Shown piece after piece: positions 26,901 through 33,628 of a stretch of 64,000 bases of DNA. This DNA is from an uncultured Prevotellaceae bacterium (GTDB lineage: Bacteria; Bacteroidota; Bacteroidia; Bacteroidales; Bacteroidaceae): assembly GCA_902775605.1 (NCBI GenBank), contig CACYNE010000004.1:1-64000 (forward strand). The letters run 5' to 3'. Each line of letters starts with the position of its first letter. Position 1 is the first letter of the stretch. The translations under genes and the position numbers were made by a program. The notes beneath the pieces were generated by a model, which did not search any database, had not been told where the DNA came from, and saw only the letters and a program-made list of their open reading frames with translations.

Positions 26901-28855
26901 CAGGAGTTGTCTGACCAACCGATGAAACCGCCGTTAGCATAACACTTGTCACCCAGGATGGCACCTGAGAAGGCGGAATTGCTGATGGTGAGCTTTGTAT
27001 TCGTTGTCAGCCTGCCTATCAAGCCGCCATTGGAGCCGTCGCCATCCACCTTCGACGTGATATCGGCTACTACGTCACAACGCTCAATGACGCACTTGCC
27101 TGACATCAAACCCACCAGACCGCCTATGAACTTTGCTGAGCTGGTCGTCTGGCCGGCAACGGTCAGGTTCCTGATGGTAGCGCCATCCACCTTCGTGAAG
27201 GGGGCCATATATTCCTCATTGCCATCATAGTCTACAATCAGCGTGTGGCCAAGACCATCGAAGGTGCCTTTGAAAGCCGTACCCGTACCCACCTTCTTCT
27301 GAATATTGCCTAAGTCGATGTCGCCCAACATGACGGCATTCAGGCTGGCACTGACATTGTCCACGCGCTCACAGAACTTCACCCAGTCGTTTTCGTCCTG
27401 CAGCGTGACGATGGCCTTGTCGTAACTCAGCTTGCCGCTATTCACCAGTTGCTGGAGCTCTTGCCAGTCACTCTCGGTGCGCACAATGAGGTAGCCCTTA
27501 CTGTCATACTTCGGACCAGGGGTATAGTTAAACTTCACAGTGTGCTCGTCATCGTTCCAGGTGGTGCGCTGCACGGTAGCCTCCATAAATCCGGGCAGTG
27601 CCAAGGCAGCAGGCAGCACGCGCAGGGAGAATCCTGAGCCCGATTTCCAGTTCCACACCGTCGTGGAGCTGCGGCGTACACGATAGGCCACAGGCTTGTT
27701 CTTGTAGCGGTCGAGCAGCGTATTGTCGATAAAGGTATAGGTGCCCTTGCCCTTGGCAAACTGCTCCTCCATCGCTATCGTCATCCAGCCCTCGTCATTG
27801 TCCTGGGTGCTACCGTTGACGTTGCGCTGAATCTCAAAATAGTCGCTATTGTCAAAGTCCGTCCAGTCGGCATTATTCACCGTCCACGACAGGTTGACCG
27901 CACCATTGGGCTGTAGCTTTGCCTGCAGGTTCTTCGGGAAGTGCAACATGTTTGATGACATCTTCACCGACTCTACAGAGGCATTCTTGCCTTCACTGTC
28001 TTTCACGTCCGCACTGATATAGATGTCCTTCCACGGGCGGTCGGCAGGAAGGAAGGCGAAGTCGGCCAGTTTCGTCGACAGCGTCTTGGTATAGGAGGCT
28101 CCTGTCTCCGCATCCGTGTAGTGAATCACGGCACCAGTGCCTCTTATCTCCTTGGCCTGTACTACGTAGGAGAACATCAGCGTACCTGCCAGGTCTATAT
28201 TATACGACAGCATCGGCTCGTTCACCGTAAGACTGACGGCTGCTGCTGCTGGGCAGTCCCACGTGGCCATTGTGTAGTAACTGGTCTGGTCGGAATTGCC
28301 GTCAGGAATATACCAGGAATTATGGGCATCCTCGCTCTTACACCACAGGTAGAAGGTGAATCTCTTGCCACGCAACTCTCTGGGCACCGTCCATTCTACC
28401 TCCGTTCTGAAATGGTCGCTATTGTCATCGTTAGAGCCTACGGTATAGGTAGTCTCTTGGTTCTTGACGAGGTATCTGAAACCGCCTTTTATCTTGCCGA
28501 CGAGTTGGAACTGACCGTCATACTGCGACTTGATGGTAATCTTTCCACTCTCATCGTCACTCGTCAAGTCGTTGTACCCGTTGCCCAGTCCCCACTCTAA
28601 GAAGTCCTGCTTAGAGCCGCCGTCAACGCTCACTTTGATGTAGCCAATTCGGATACCCTCATTATAGTTGCCGTCATACTGTGTAGGCAGCGTGAAGCGA
28701 ATCTTGTCAATACCCTGTACGATGGCAGTGAAATTGTTGGGGTTCTGTAGATAGTTGTCTGCCCATACTCCTTGCATGGAGAACAGCATGCACAGTAATA
28801 GCACTGTGCGGGCACAAGCACCAGCAATAGCTTTGTACGCTTTCTTTTGTATCAT
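17975..28855 (-). CDS. Giant multidomain surface protein (3626 aa) with GLUG, regulatory-like and LamG modules
   Basis: Signal peptide TVLLLCMLFSMQGVWA near residues 18-33. Residues about 310-400 look fibronectin-like (NGAVNLSWTVNNADW). GLUG-type repeats lie around 540-660 and 770-860 (FIGGLVGLMSGKCVIERCDV; GGIHTGGLIGMTMGSP). Carboxypeptidase-regulatory-like Ig folds lie around 1200-1360 (GRISGYVRMADGTAIAGVTV). Two LamG/concanavalin-like domains lie at about 2575-2740 and 2770-2925 (GAWHHFAMTVSRSQNVANIY). The motif LKKGWNWVTIPVEP lies near 3290, and the end (RSGLYIYNGKVKTIK) is a T9SS-type tail. I infer a very large secreted adhesin or matrix protein. No catalytic motif was found. Its -7 box is at 28935-28942. 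Confidence 0.8.
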   Translation of the reverse strand: MIQKKAYKAIAGACARTVLLLCMLFSMQGVWADNYLQNPNNFTAIVQGIDKIRFTLPTQYDGNYNEGIRIGYIKVSVDGGSKQDFLEWGLGNGYNDLTSDDESGKITIKSQYDGQFQLVGKIKGGFRYLVKNQETTYTVGSNDDNSDHFRTEVEWTVPRELRGKRFTFYLWCKSEDAHNSWYIPDGNSDQTSYYTMATWDCPAAAAVSLTVNEPMLSYNIDLAGTLMFSYVVQAKEIRGTGAVIHYTDAETGASYTKTLSTKLADFAFLPADRPWKDIYISADVKDSEGKNASVESVKMSSNMLHFPKNLQAKLQPNGAVNLSWTVNNADWTDFDNSDYFEIQRNVNGSTQDNDEGWMTIAMEEQFAKGKGTYTFIDNTLLDRYKNKPVAYRVRRSSTTVWNWKSGSGFSLRVLPAALALPGFMEATVQRTTWNDDEHTVKFNYTPGPKYDSKGYLIVRTESDWQELQQLVNSGKLSYDKAIVTLQDENDWVKFCERVDNVSASLNAVMLGDIDLGNIQKKVGTGTAFKGTFDGLGHTLIVDYDGNEEYMAPFTKVDGATIRNLTVAGQTTSSAKFIGGLVGLMSGKCVIERCDVVADITSKVDGDGSNGGLIGRLTTNTKLTISNSAFSGAILGDKCYANGGFIGWSDNSCEIQLTNCLFNPTHLPSNRTNCATFARRSSGATMTLNNCYFTRVFEYYEANSKNYYIIHTSADWQDFKELIEKSNRGTDFNAILASDISVSEMLGSEEKPFYGIFDGNEHKLNVNINGGDKAATAPFRYVGTATIKDLRVTGTVSGGIHTGGLIGMTMGSPTVNVDRVWVSTQASTASTHAGGIIGHADRANVYMNDCRFDGQVKTNGSDNSYAGEIIGWANNGGNWRLLRVYDHGWPDAHWRFFCLWYDGNTWQSWGTNIESFTITQHGWSNTDFFNMTNESQVAYTMNQKKASTWWLNDDNVAAPIQYSTQITTIGNSSASMTLEELKNALGSDQWYESDGTLHPVMKNSDENAYCITLWDSRAKLMVYSKMKGENGVTTNVVDLSGSEEALNQHEFTLNLTRKCVDYDFELVVKRGTSPLKIAGSDADTLAYQVTKVEGNDASYKFMDMNEITEVSYEKKQSSVRLQWEVSGGESDYYRVLRRNHSTDANAEWTDTLATNLIQQFYEDKSVLVQHAYDYRVESILQCEGLHISANTLSGAECIPTGRISGYVRMADGTAIAGVTVICEPVNISGASTQTTNTDEAGFFEFSGLPYQGTGTYMISVQGGGYTGPNSTGEVNFNQNSNWTQNFNYYMDNYYIYSGNVYYRDTSIPVPGVSFKLDGSLMHDANQKVIVTDTQGAFSLSIPAGSHTVQAVKDGHFFANDGFLMNPNPVPGKETLYNFNTNVAGVYLWDSTTVVLRGRVVGGDDQGKLPLGGSLSKNNLGDSIKIVLQLEGDNASYLIRKQDDETVKTADYEYTYGQDNRDTTKVHVTRHSMTVRPDKHTGEYLLALHPAKYKVIEISALGYSTLFQQGKVGETLDLSFNITGDTCEYNRIYHAVPTVDVKQFNAGDEPYFGVKKVTASDNIGNKSTINTWYWKKTSETDSIGVYSLGYPVFMCGSPYGWMLQACEKYYYNNNENSTPDIVKLKEGKVTIKNHMISVMDNQELTLDEDGGASYIFKPQNTVTLLTDESALMSVSITLEYDNTFFDIKPLNGQTFQAYVMATMAKPEGRKSVASGIPQLIDVLRDPPGGGSSAYLESGSKLSYTYNADLSGSAGLSFKLIQGNNANIYSGTVVVPSFGVAGTEAGTYIESSKKQIFSIDAITYYSQGWNFSYNFDVSERIQTYNGRKWVGPKADLFMGMTTEVMIEDAIAVRVVPDSIYQIYKSHEGGSFQATDKEGNSATFKVLTGSAKVLVEGVDDTGNPVYLIRDEVMSMGPKLSSTFVHSQHYIENELLPDLIKVRNSLILPLGTSPDYAKQLANSKGYTTYISKVPESDVSFGYTDSYDCYTPDGSLATDSIMSLNQTIEAWLYMLAQNERQKLEVQESDLVKRYDFDGAASIQYSETFSATQTENRSLRYPGINDMGQVTSGLLNVLKTFVEAAKHWNEINGHNAGNKPQEVVNEDDYEVPQVEVKAGGTYLGLSFTPVISLNFTDKSGTSQTHSKKIGFTLSASSKSSLTVDVYRTANEQTLTKEGDGSFANITLDVLDMLRTGKLDSNPTDYLGNSEPVYSSFVYRTRGGVTCEPYEKEHATKWYQPGTVIDVATIPADKPKIWIDEPVVSNVPFDEPARFKLHIANESDYPERASMLFNYFLLASSNPNGAKVYSDGMPVSSQGINMVLYPCRDKDNNIVVFTKELEVYPGQEFDYNDLTVCLYDPDDPDRVFDCKFSAHFVPSAGKVNVSSPGNNWVVNTESPYDGQRQAWYLPVRIDGFDTNYRGFDHIELQYKLSTQGDKDWVNVCSYYADKELMDKASGVTDTIPANGTIIAPFYGETDPIEQYYDIRAVNYCRHGNGFLTRSSEILKGIKDTRLPVVFGTPEPSDGILDIGDDIIVKFSEPIAGNYLRKINNFEMLGTKSSDDVTISTSLSFDGMSFASTQGSRNLSGKSFTVDVMLDPADEPVAMTVFSHGGEEKGLRFGLTADRKLMAIINGQTVESDKPVPFNHVLREVAYALDQSGDDMTIKFYDQCDLIGTKTLTGKYEGASALKIGFNTQGIDMYKGDMLQFRLWNRAMTINELDAYGRKMLTGYEAGLLDYYPMDEGEGIWSYDRAPGSMDLILIGATWKRPSGLSIALKGDKGLMLRSDRFERSKMHDYTLMFWFRTNDYNTTLFSNGEALRGQDNKLNIGIKNARLYVRSSGFEKLTEAIVSEGAWHHFAMTVSRSQNVANIYIDKYLVNSFAADSLSGIKGDSIALGATFVDKNTQTDVMTGNIDEVGIFSSVLPLNLIKEYSNHTPLPTTSPMMAYLNFELSKKSDDNTQQLVPTGVSLKRYVDGQGIVQERRDVLADDEVVSAMIDRDFYAPMVSTVKLDNINYNFVANGNELYISVNEPDFMVEKSNLYVTVKEVPDLQGNLMASPITLNLYVYRNPLRWNVKRIDKDVNYGEGLTFEATVKNLSGVTQNYSLEDLPVWISASHTSGTIAALDEQVITFTISPYINIGTYNEQISLMGDNKMSEPLPITLRIRGNEPDWAVSDQLKQLNQTMVMVAQVKIDGVVASSKEDVLAVLDENQQTLGVAHIEVNENSNANEALAYLSIYGYTNTDDSTPTLNFLFYKANTGSIYKVVPADSSVYTFQKNSLAGSSDNPVILTDNSLNSVWWIALKKGWNWVTIPVEPANKTVGEFLDGLSKWEIGDRIMTINGTTKQEYSCRENKNAPRGYKWDNEEEIITIKPMQMYNIYSVSDKTVYLEGTHYYNDITAHKDWNRIGYTSPINLPVSQALADYTEKAQEGDVVKSQDGFAIASKGSSGLVWKGTLQYMEAGKGYMLKRQADSEVTFSYPYYIDNNRYSGDDGLKMPRRVNTSTTMNMVATVEGVETEVGDRLVVFMGAERIAEATCDDEQNYYLNIGSNSNNGETLTFVIERNGETIAMTGSHISYAANKVIGTPDQPTAINFTALDQMPHDGKWYTTSGIQLQQKPTRSGLYIYNGKVKTIK

Positions 28856-28934
28856 AGGTTCTTGTTTTAGTTTTTTTAGTTATTTTGCTATTGGTAGCGT
28901 TGAAACTTCAGTTTACTTTGTTATTTGGACACTG

Positions 28935-28942
28935 CAAATATA
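28935..28942 (-). promoter_or_regulatory. -7 box of the giant-protein gene
   Basis: The minus strand reads TATATTTG, 80 bases before the start codon. No convincing -33 element. The sequence between box and gene is AT-rich leader without a recognised motif. Confidence 0.5.
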
Positions 28943-29009
28943 CAAAAAGATTTTGATTATTCAGCGTTTTCCATATTTTTTTTCTTGCATATTTGTTGGA
29001 TACTACCTA

Positions 29010-29315
29010 TATGCCATAGGGACAGATGACTGACATCGCTACCTTTGAGTCCCGACAAAAAAGTTTTATGCGAAAGACCATCCACCCTCCACCAAAATCG
29101 CTGGAAATGCCGATATATAAAGGCTTTGAGACATGGTGGAGGTGCCTTTAACCCTCCACTGACCCTCCACCAACCCTCCACTAACCTTGCATGCAGCGCA
29201 AATCAGTTTGATGGATACCGTTTAAGAAATGAAACCTTTCATGGTCAACTACCGGCCTGCAACCGATTGTTTGGACTCAAAGACAGTAATGTCAGTCACC
29301 TGTCCCTGTGGCATA
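29010..29315. mobile_element. 306-bp element bounded by 43-bp inverted repeats (MITE-like candidate)
   Basis: Left end 29010-29052 and right end 29273-29315 are inverted copies of the dispersed repeat, matching at 37 of 43 positions by eye. The 220-base interior has no credible gene. It holds three 11-bp tandem units ACCCTCCACNN (29151-29183), a related CCACCCTCCACC near 29082 and the complementary GGTGGAGGTG near 29135, so it can form alternative hairpins. The right end abuts the hsdR stop codon. No target-site duplication could be made out. A transposase-free mobile element or a structured RNA gene are both possible. Confidence 0.5.
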
Positions 29316-32300
29316 CTATCCTGCCATCACATACCTGAACACTTCGGTCTCTTGCAGGTTAGGACGTTCCGTTACCTTCCTGATATAGTCACGCAACAAG
29401 TGTCTCCAATCGTTGGTCTTCATTGAGAAATAGCGTTCTTGGTATTCCTTCTGACACTCCACAATGATATTCATGATGGTTGTACCCTCATAGAGCTCCA
29501 TCATGTTGTGAACCAAACGGCGAACATCGGCATCTTTCTCCACATCATCCAGCATGGAGCCTTGAGGCACAAGTCGCGCCTCACCAGCCTTCGCTTTTTG
29601 TTTTATACTTGTTCCTGACTGTTTGATACTGAATAGTTGAGATGAGTCGGAGTCTTCAACAGCTCCTAAGAATTTATTCAGATATTCCTTTAGCTTCTCT
29701 ATTACCGTTTGCTTTTTCTCACCACTTTCGGGCAGGAAAGGATTACTTGGTGGCAGAATCTTAGCGATACCCGTTCCCGTCTCCGTGACGTAACCATCAG
29801 CAAAGGCACGCTGCATAAAATCGGCAGTCTCTTTGGGTTTCAAATGCTCTTCGCTGATAATAGCGTTCAGACGCTCTTTCTTCTCCTGCTCAATATACTG
29901 CTCCCATTCATCGCCTACGTCCTTACCTTTTTCAGGAGTCATCTGCATGATGAACTTCTCTATCAGGTCTCGCTTGTCACGCATATCAGGACTGGCATCC
30001 ATCTGTTTCTTGATCTTCACGATAATCTCCTTGTCCTCACAATTCGAATCGTGATATTGCTGCACCAGACTCAGTATATAGCTGATGTTTATCTGAACTT
30101 GCTTAACCAGTTCCATCTCAAAGATGATATCATCCGATATATCTTCTTGCTCGTCTTTATGTGAAGGCTTACGGAACTCGTCGTAGTAATTATTATACCA
30201 ACCCAGATAGTCCTGATAACGCATCTCGTCAATCAGCTTTGCATCATCTGTAAAGTCATCAAAAGCAGCCAGTATGTTGCGTGTACGAAGAAGCTCCCCC
30301 ATCAGGCGGATAAACGCTTTCTTTTCCTCCTCATCAAAGATATTGGCCATCTTTTCAATGGGAAACTCCTCAAGCAGCCGTTTTATCAATGCTGTATATG
30401 GTTCGTGCCAATGTCCTTTATCATCCTCATAGCCCTCGCTATAGTATTCCTCGTAGCTCTTCAGGAACACCATTCCACTGGCGTTCTCGTCGCCAAATAT
30501 GGCAAGGCTCTTATTCGTTGCCTCTTCCAGATTACGGAAGCAGACGATGTTACCACAGTTCTTCACGGCATTCAATATGCGGTTCGTGCGACTATAGGCC
30601 TGTAGCAATCCGTGCAGCTTCAGGTTCTTATCCACCCAAAGCGTGTTTAGCGTCTTGGCATCGAAACCCGTAAGGAACATACCCACTACAATCAGAATGT
30701 CTATCTGCTTGTTCTTCATGCGCAGCGACACATCCTTGTAGTACGCCTGGAACGAGTCACCATCCGTAGAATAGTTGGTGCCAAAAGCCTTGTTGTAATC
30801 CTTGATGGCATTTTCAAGTGCATCTCGACTTTGTATATCTGTTGGTGTTCCTACGTTTTCAGGGTTCTCATCCCCACCAAAGCCCCATTCATCCACCTCT
30901 TCCTCGTTGGCATTGTAGGTATAGATGGTAGCTATCCGCAAGGCAGGATTCTCGCCCAACTGCTTCTTGAACTCGTTATAATAAAGGATGGCGGCCTTCA
31001 CGGAATCCACAGCAAAGATGCTATTGAATCCACGTATCTGTATCTTTGTCTTTTTCTCATCAGCCTTACGTCCTTTCTTGATGACCTCCTCAACGTTTGT
31101 CAACTTGCTCATCATATAGGCATCAGCACTCTGCTTGGTCTTTTCGGCAAAGCGGTCAAGAATATAACGTGTCACTATCTCTATACGCTTCGGATCATGA
31201 AGGGCCTCTTCCGTATCAATGCCCCACACCTGTTTACGCTCCACATCATCCTTCATCCGCATGGTGCGATTATAGTCAACGTGGAACTTCAACACGTTCT
31301 TATCCCTGATGGCATTAATAATGGTATAAGTATGCAGGGCTCTCGTTGGTTTGCCATCCTTGTCAGGCTCTCCTCCAAAGAGTTGTGCCGTAGTGGTGTA
31401 TTTGCTGCCTGCACTTGTATTTACGGCGAAGATAGGTGTTCCTGTAAATCCAAACATCAGGTACTTCTTCACCCGTTTCACTATCAACTTATGCATATCG
31501 CCAAACTGACTTCGGTGACACTCGTCGAATATCAGTACGATGTTTTCTTTCTGTAGTATCTCGCGCAGTTCAGCATCGTTATCATAGATATTCGGCTTCA
31601 TCAAGTTCGACAACTTTTGTATCGTCGTAATGATGATGCTCGAAGAACTGTCTTTTAATTGTTTCTGTAGGATTCTGGCGGAAGAGTTCGAGTTGGCACA
31701 ATCCTTCTCAAAGTTGTCGTACTCCTTCATCGTCTGATAGTCCAGGTCTTTTCTATCTACCACGAAGAGCACCTTCTTGATGTTCTCCATCTTCGAAGCC
31801 AGTTGTGCCGTCTTGAAGGAAGTGAGTGTTTTGCCACTTCCTGTAGTGTGCCATATATAGCCTCCTGCCTTGATGGTTCCCTGCCACTTGTTATAGATAG
31901 CCGTCTGAATCCTTTGCAGAATCTTCTCTGTTGCTGCTATCTGATAAGGACGCATCACCAACAGTTGCTTATCCACATTGAATACGCAATACTTCGTCAG
32001 GATATTCAGGATGGTGTGCTTTGCAAAGAAAGTTGTAGTAAAGTCTCTGAGGTCTGTGAGCAACGTATTCTCTTGATCGCTCCAATACGAAGTAAACTCA
32101 AACGTATTTCCGTCAGTCTTATGCTTTCGCTGTCCGTTCTCTGTCTCCTGCTCCTTTGCGTAGCGAGTCGTGTTCGAATAGTATTTAGTTTGTGTGCCGT
32201 TCGAGATAACAAATATCTGTACGAAGTCAAACATCGCCCGTCCAGCCCAGAAGCTATCCCTCTGATAGCGGTTTATCTGGTTGAAGGCCTCCTTGATGTC

Positions 32301-32816
32301 AACACCTCTGCGCTTCAGTTCGATATGTACCATTGGCAAACCGTTCACCAGTATCGTCACATCGTATCGATTTTTGTATGTACCGTTTGGCACCTCGTAT
32401 TGGTTGATGACCTGTAGTCGATTATTATAAACGTTGTGTTTATCAATGAGCTTGATGTTTTTGGTTATACCGTTATCCATCGTCAGACTCAGGATATATC
32501 CCTTTCCTTGAATCATCTCCGTCTTATCAAGGATAGTCATCTGCTCATTCGAAATCATAGGCATTAGGCGCATCCACTCGCCGTCACTCAGCTTCACGTC
32601 GTTCAGCAGTTCCAACTGAGTACGCAGGTTCTTTAGCAAGCTGGCTTCATCTTTCACCTGCTTGGCATATTCATATCCCTGCCCCACCAGTTGCTTGACA
32701 AACTCAGCCTCCAGCTTTGCCTCACTCTGATAGCCACCATCAGGCTTCGCGGTGATCTCGTAATGAGCCATCACCGTTGAGTGCTCCTGTTCTACTATGA
32801 TTTTATAGTCCTCCAT
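29316..32816 (-). CDS. hsdR: Type I restriction enzyme R subunit
   Basis: 1166 residues, normal for HsdR, the ATP-driven DNA translocase and nuclease of type I restriction. The N-terminal PD-(D/E)xK nuclease shows Asp152 (RYDVTILVNG) and Glu166-x-Lys168 (HIELKRRG). The SF2 motor follows with Walker A TTGSGKT (324-330), motif II DECH (431-434), motif III FTGTP and a late motif near AYSRTNR. The C-terminal quarter is the helical region that docks on the methylase. It is apart from hsdM and hsdS: an opposite-strand cassette and the EVE-nuclease gene intervene. Its own promoter was not recognised. Confidence 0.93.
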   Translation of the reverse strand: MEDYKIIVEQEHSTVMAHYEITAKPDGGYQSEAKLEAEFVKQLVGQGYEYAKQVKDEASLLKNLRTQLELLNDVKLSDGEWMRLMPMISNEQMTILDKTEMIQGKGYILSLTMDNGITKNIKLIDKHNVYNNRLQVINQYEVPNGTYKNRYDVTILVNGLPMVHIELKRRGVDIKEAFNQINRYQRDSFWAGRAMFDFVQIFVISNGTQTKYYSNTTRYAKEQETENGQRKHKTDGNTFEFTSYWSDQENTLLTDLRDFTTTFFAKHTILNILTKYCVFNVDKQLLVMRPYQIAATEKILQRIQTAIYNKWQGTIKAGGYIWHTTGSGKTLTSFKTAQLASKMENIKKVLFVVDRKDLDYQTMKEYDNFEKDCANSNSSARILQKQLKDSSSSIIITTIQKLSNLMKPNIYDNDAELREILQKENIVLIFDECHRSQFGDMHKLIVKRVKKYLMFGFTGTPIFAVNTSAGSKYTTTAQLFGGEPDKDGKPTRALHTYTIINAIRDKNVLKFHVDYNRTMRMKDDVERKQVWGIDTEEALHDPKRIEIVTRYILDRFAEKTKQSADAYMMSKLTNVEEVIKKGRKADEKKTKIQIRGFNSIFAVDSVKAAILYYNEFKKQLGENPALRIATIYTYNANEEEVDEWGFGGDENPENVGTPTDIQSRDALENAIKDYNKAFGTNYSTDGDSFQAYYKDVSLRMKNKQIDILIVVGMFLTGFDAKTLNTLWVDKNLKLHGLLQAYSRTNRILNAVKNCGNIVCFRNLEEATNKSLAIFGDENASGMVFLKSYEEYYSEGYEDDKGHWHEPYTALIKRLLEEFPIEKMANIFDEEEKKAFIRLMGELLRTRNILAAFDDFTDDAKLIDEMRYQDYLGWYNNYYDEFRKPSHKDEQEDISDDIIFEMELVKQVQINISYILSLVQQYHDSNCEDKEIIVKIKKQMDASPDMRDKRDLIEKFIMQMTPEKGKDVGDEWEQYIEQEKKERLNAIISEEHLKPKETADFMQRAFADGYVTETGTGIAKILPPSNPFLPESGEKKQTVIEKLKEYLNKFLGAVEDSDSSQLFSIKQSGTSIKQKAKAGEARLVPQGSMLDDVEKDADVRRLVHNMMELYEGTTIMNIIVECQKEYQERYFSMKTNDWRHLLRDYIRKVTERPNLQETEVFRYVMAG

Positions 32817-32838
32817 ACGCTTTTTTATTCTCTATTAC

Positions 32839-32868
32839 TTGTTATTTCAGAATTTATGCTTATCTTTG
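32839..32868 (+). promoter_or_regulatory. Promoter of the two-gene cassette
   Basis: TTG at 32839-32841, a 19-base spacer and TATCTTTG at 32861-32868, 26 bases before the ATG at 32895. Confidence 0.7.
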
Positions 32869-32894
32869 CAGCGTCAAAAACAAATATTTGGATT

Positions 32895-33032
32895 ATGGAT
32901 ATCAAGAAAGTTACATATGAAGAGGCTTTAGCACGTTTTAAGCGTTCACTTGAAATCAGGCGAAACGCTGAGAAACGTATGGCTGAGGAATGGAAAGCTA
33001 TGGGCCTAAAGGGTACTATTGTCTCGCTATGA
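32895..33032 (+). CDS. 45-residue charged helical protein
   Basis: Starts MDIKKVTYEEALARFKRSLE and continues as one highly charged helix ending GLKGTIVSL. The ATG at 32895 is chosen because the promoter box at 32861-32868 rules out upstream starts. Its stop overlaps the next start as ATGA, so the two are co-translated. No family recognised; size and coupling resemble the first member of a toxin-antitoxin or regulator pair. It is transcribed against the surrounding restriction genes. Confidence 0.65.
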   Translation: MDIKKVTYEEALARFKRSLEIRRNAEKRMAEEWKAMGLKGTIVSL

Positions 33033-33526
33033 TAGAACTTTCCCTTGATCTGATTAATGCCCAATCGCCATACGAGGTTTCCTTTGCCCCGAATGGTGAT
33101 TTTGTTTTTGCTACCAGTCTCAACATCCATTATCTGATTTCTTTTGAAATGGAAGAGCCTGTAGGAGGCTGCAACACCTTTCAATTTGTTATTCAGAAAT
33201 TGGAAAATCAGCGTTCGCCACATGATGCAAAAGTAGAGCAAGCCATTCTTGCTATTCTCGATGTTTTCTTTAGAGAACATCTTGATGTGTTGTTGTATAT
33301 GTGTGACGACAGCGACGGTCGAGAGGCCAATCGCAACCGTTTGTTTTTGGCATGGTTCAAGAAACATGCAGCTCCAGATAGGTTTACCATTCGTACAGCA
33401 AGCGCCATTGTCGAAGGCAAAGGCTTCTATGCAGCCATTATCGTAGAAAACAGGAATCCCTTGCTCGAAACCATCATAGCTGATTTCGAGAATACCGCCC
33501 AAGTATTGACTACAGGCAAACCATAG
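33029..33526 (+). CDS. Hypothetical protein (165 aa), second gene of the cassette
   Basis: The ATG at 33029 overlaps the previous stop (ATGA); the longer frame from 32990 has no signal to support it. The N-terminal part looks like an alpha/beta domain (YEVSFAPNGDFVFATSLNIH, FQFVIQKLEN), and the rest contains AILDVFFREHLDVLLYMCDD and FKKHAAPDRFTIRTASAIVE. It resembles the DUF6169-type small proteins of Bacteroidetes as I remember them, which I cannot verify. No signal peptide. Function unknown; a stand-alone defence or toxin-antitoxin role is only suggested by the location inside a restriction locus. Confidence 0.65.
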   Translation: MIELSLDLINAQSPYEVSFAPNGDFVFATSLNIHYLISFEMEEPVGGCNTFQFVIQKLENQRSPHDAKVEQAILAILDVFFREHLDVLLYMCDDSDGREANRNRLFLAWFKKHAAPDRFTIRTASAIVEGKGFYAAIIVENRNPLLETIIADFENTAQVLTTGKP

Positions 33527-33548
33527 TGGAACTCCATTTCCTATCATT

Positions 33549-33620
33549 TTATTCAAACGTCAAGAGTTTATTTCGATAATACTCATACTGCTTCTCGCGC
33601 TCCTTTAGTTGTTTTTTTAG
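33549..33620 (-). pseudogene. Remnant of an hsdS 3' end
   Basis: The minus strand encodes LKKQLKEREKQYEYYRNKLL, TFE and a stop, the same C-terminal helix that ends the intact hsdS. Over about 62 bases it matches 34906-34970 with roughly eight differences. It therefore forms a direct repeat with the true hsdS end, and the EVE-nuclease gene sits between the two copies. Confidence 0.8.
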
Positions 33621-33628
33621 TATGAGTT

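Noticed and set aside
28957..29181. 74-residue frame containing SDVSHLSLWH
   Set aside because: The sequence is only a translation of the dispersed 43-bp repeat and its 11-bp core units; the same words appear in other frames at other copies.
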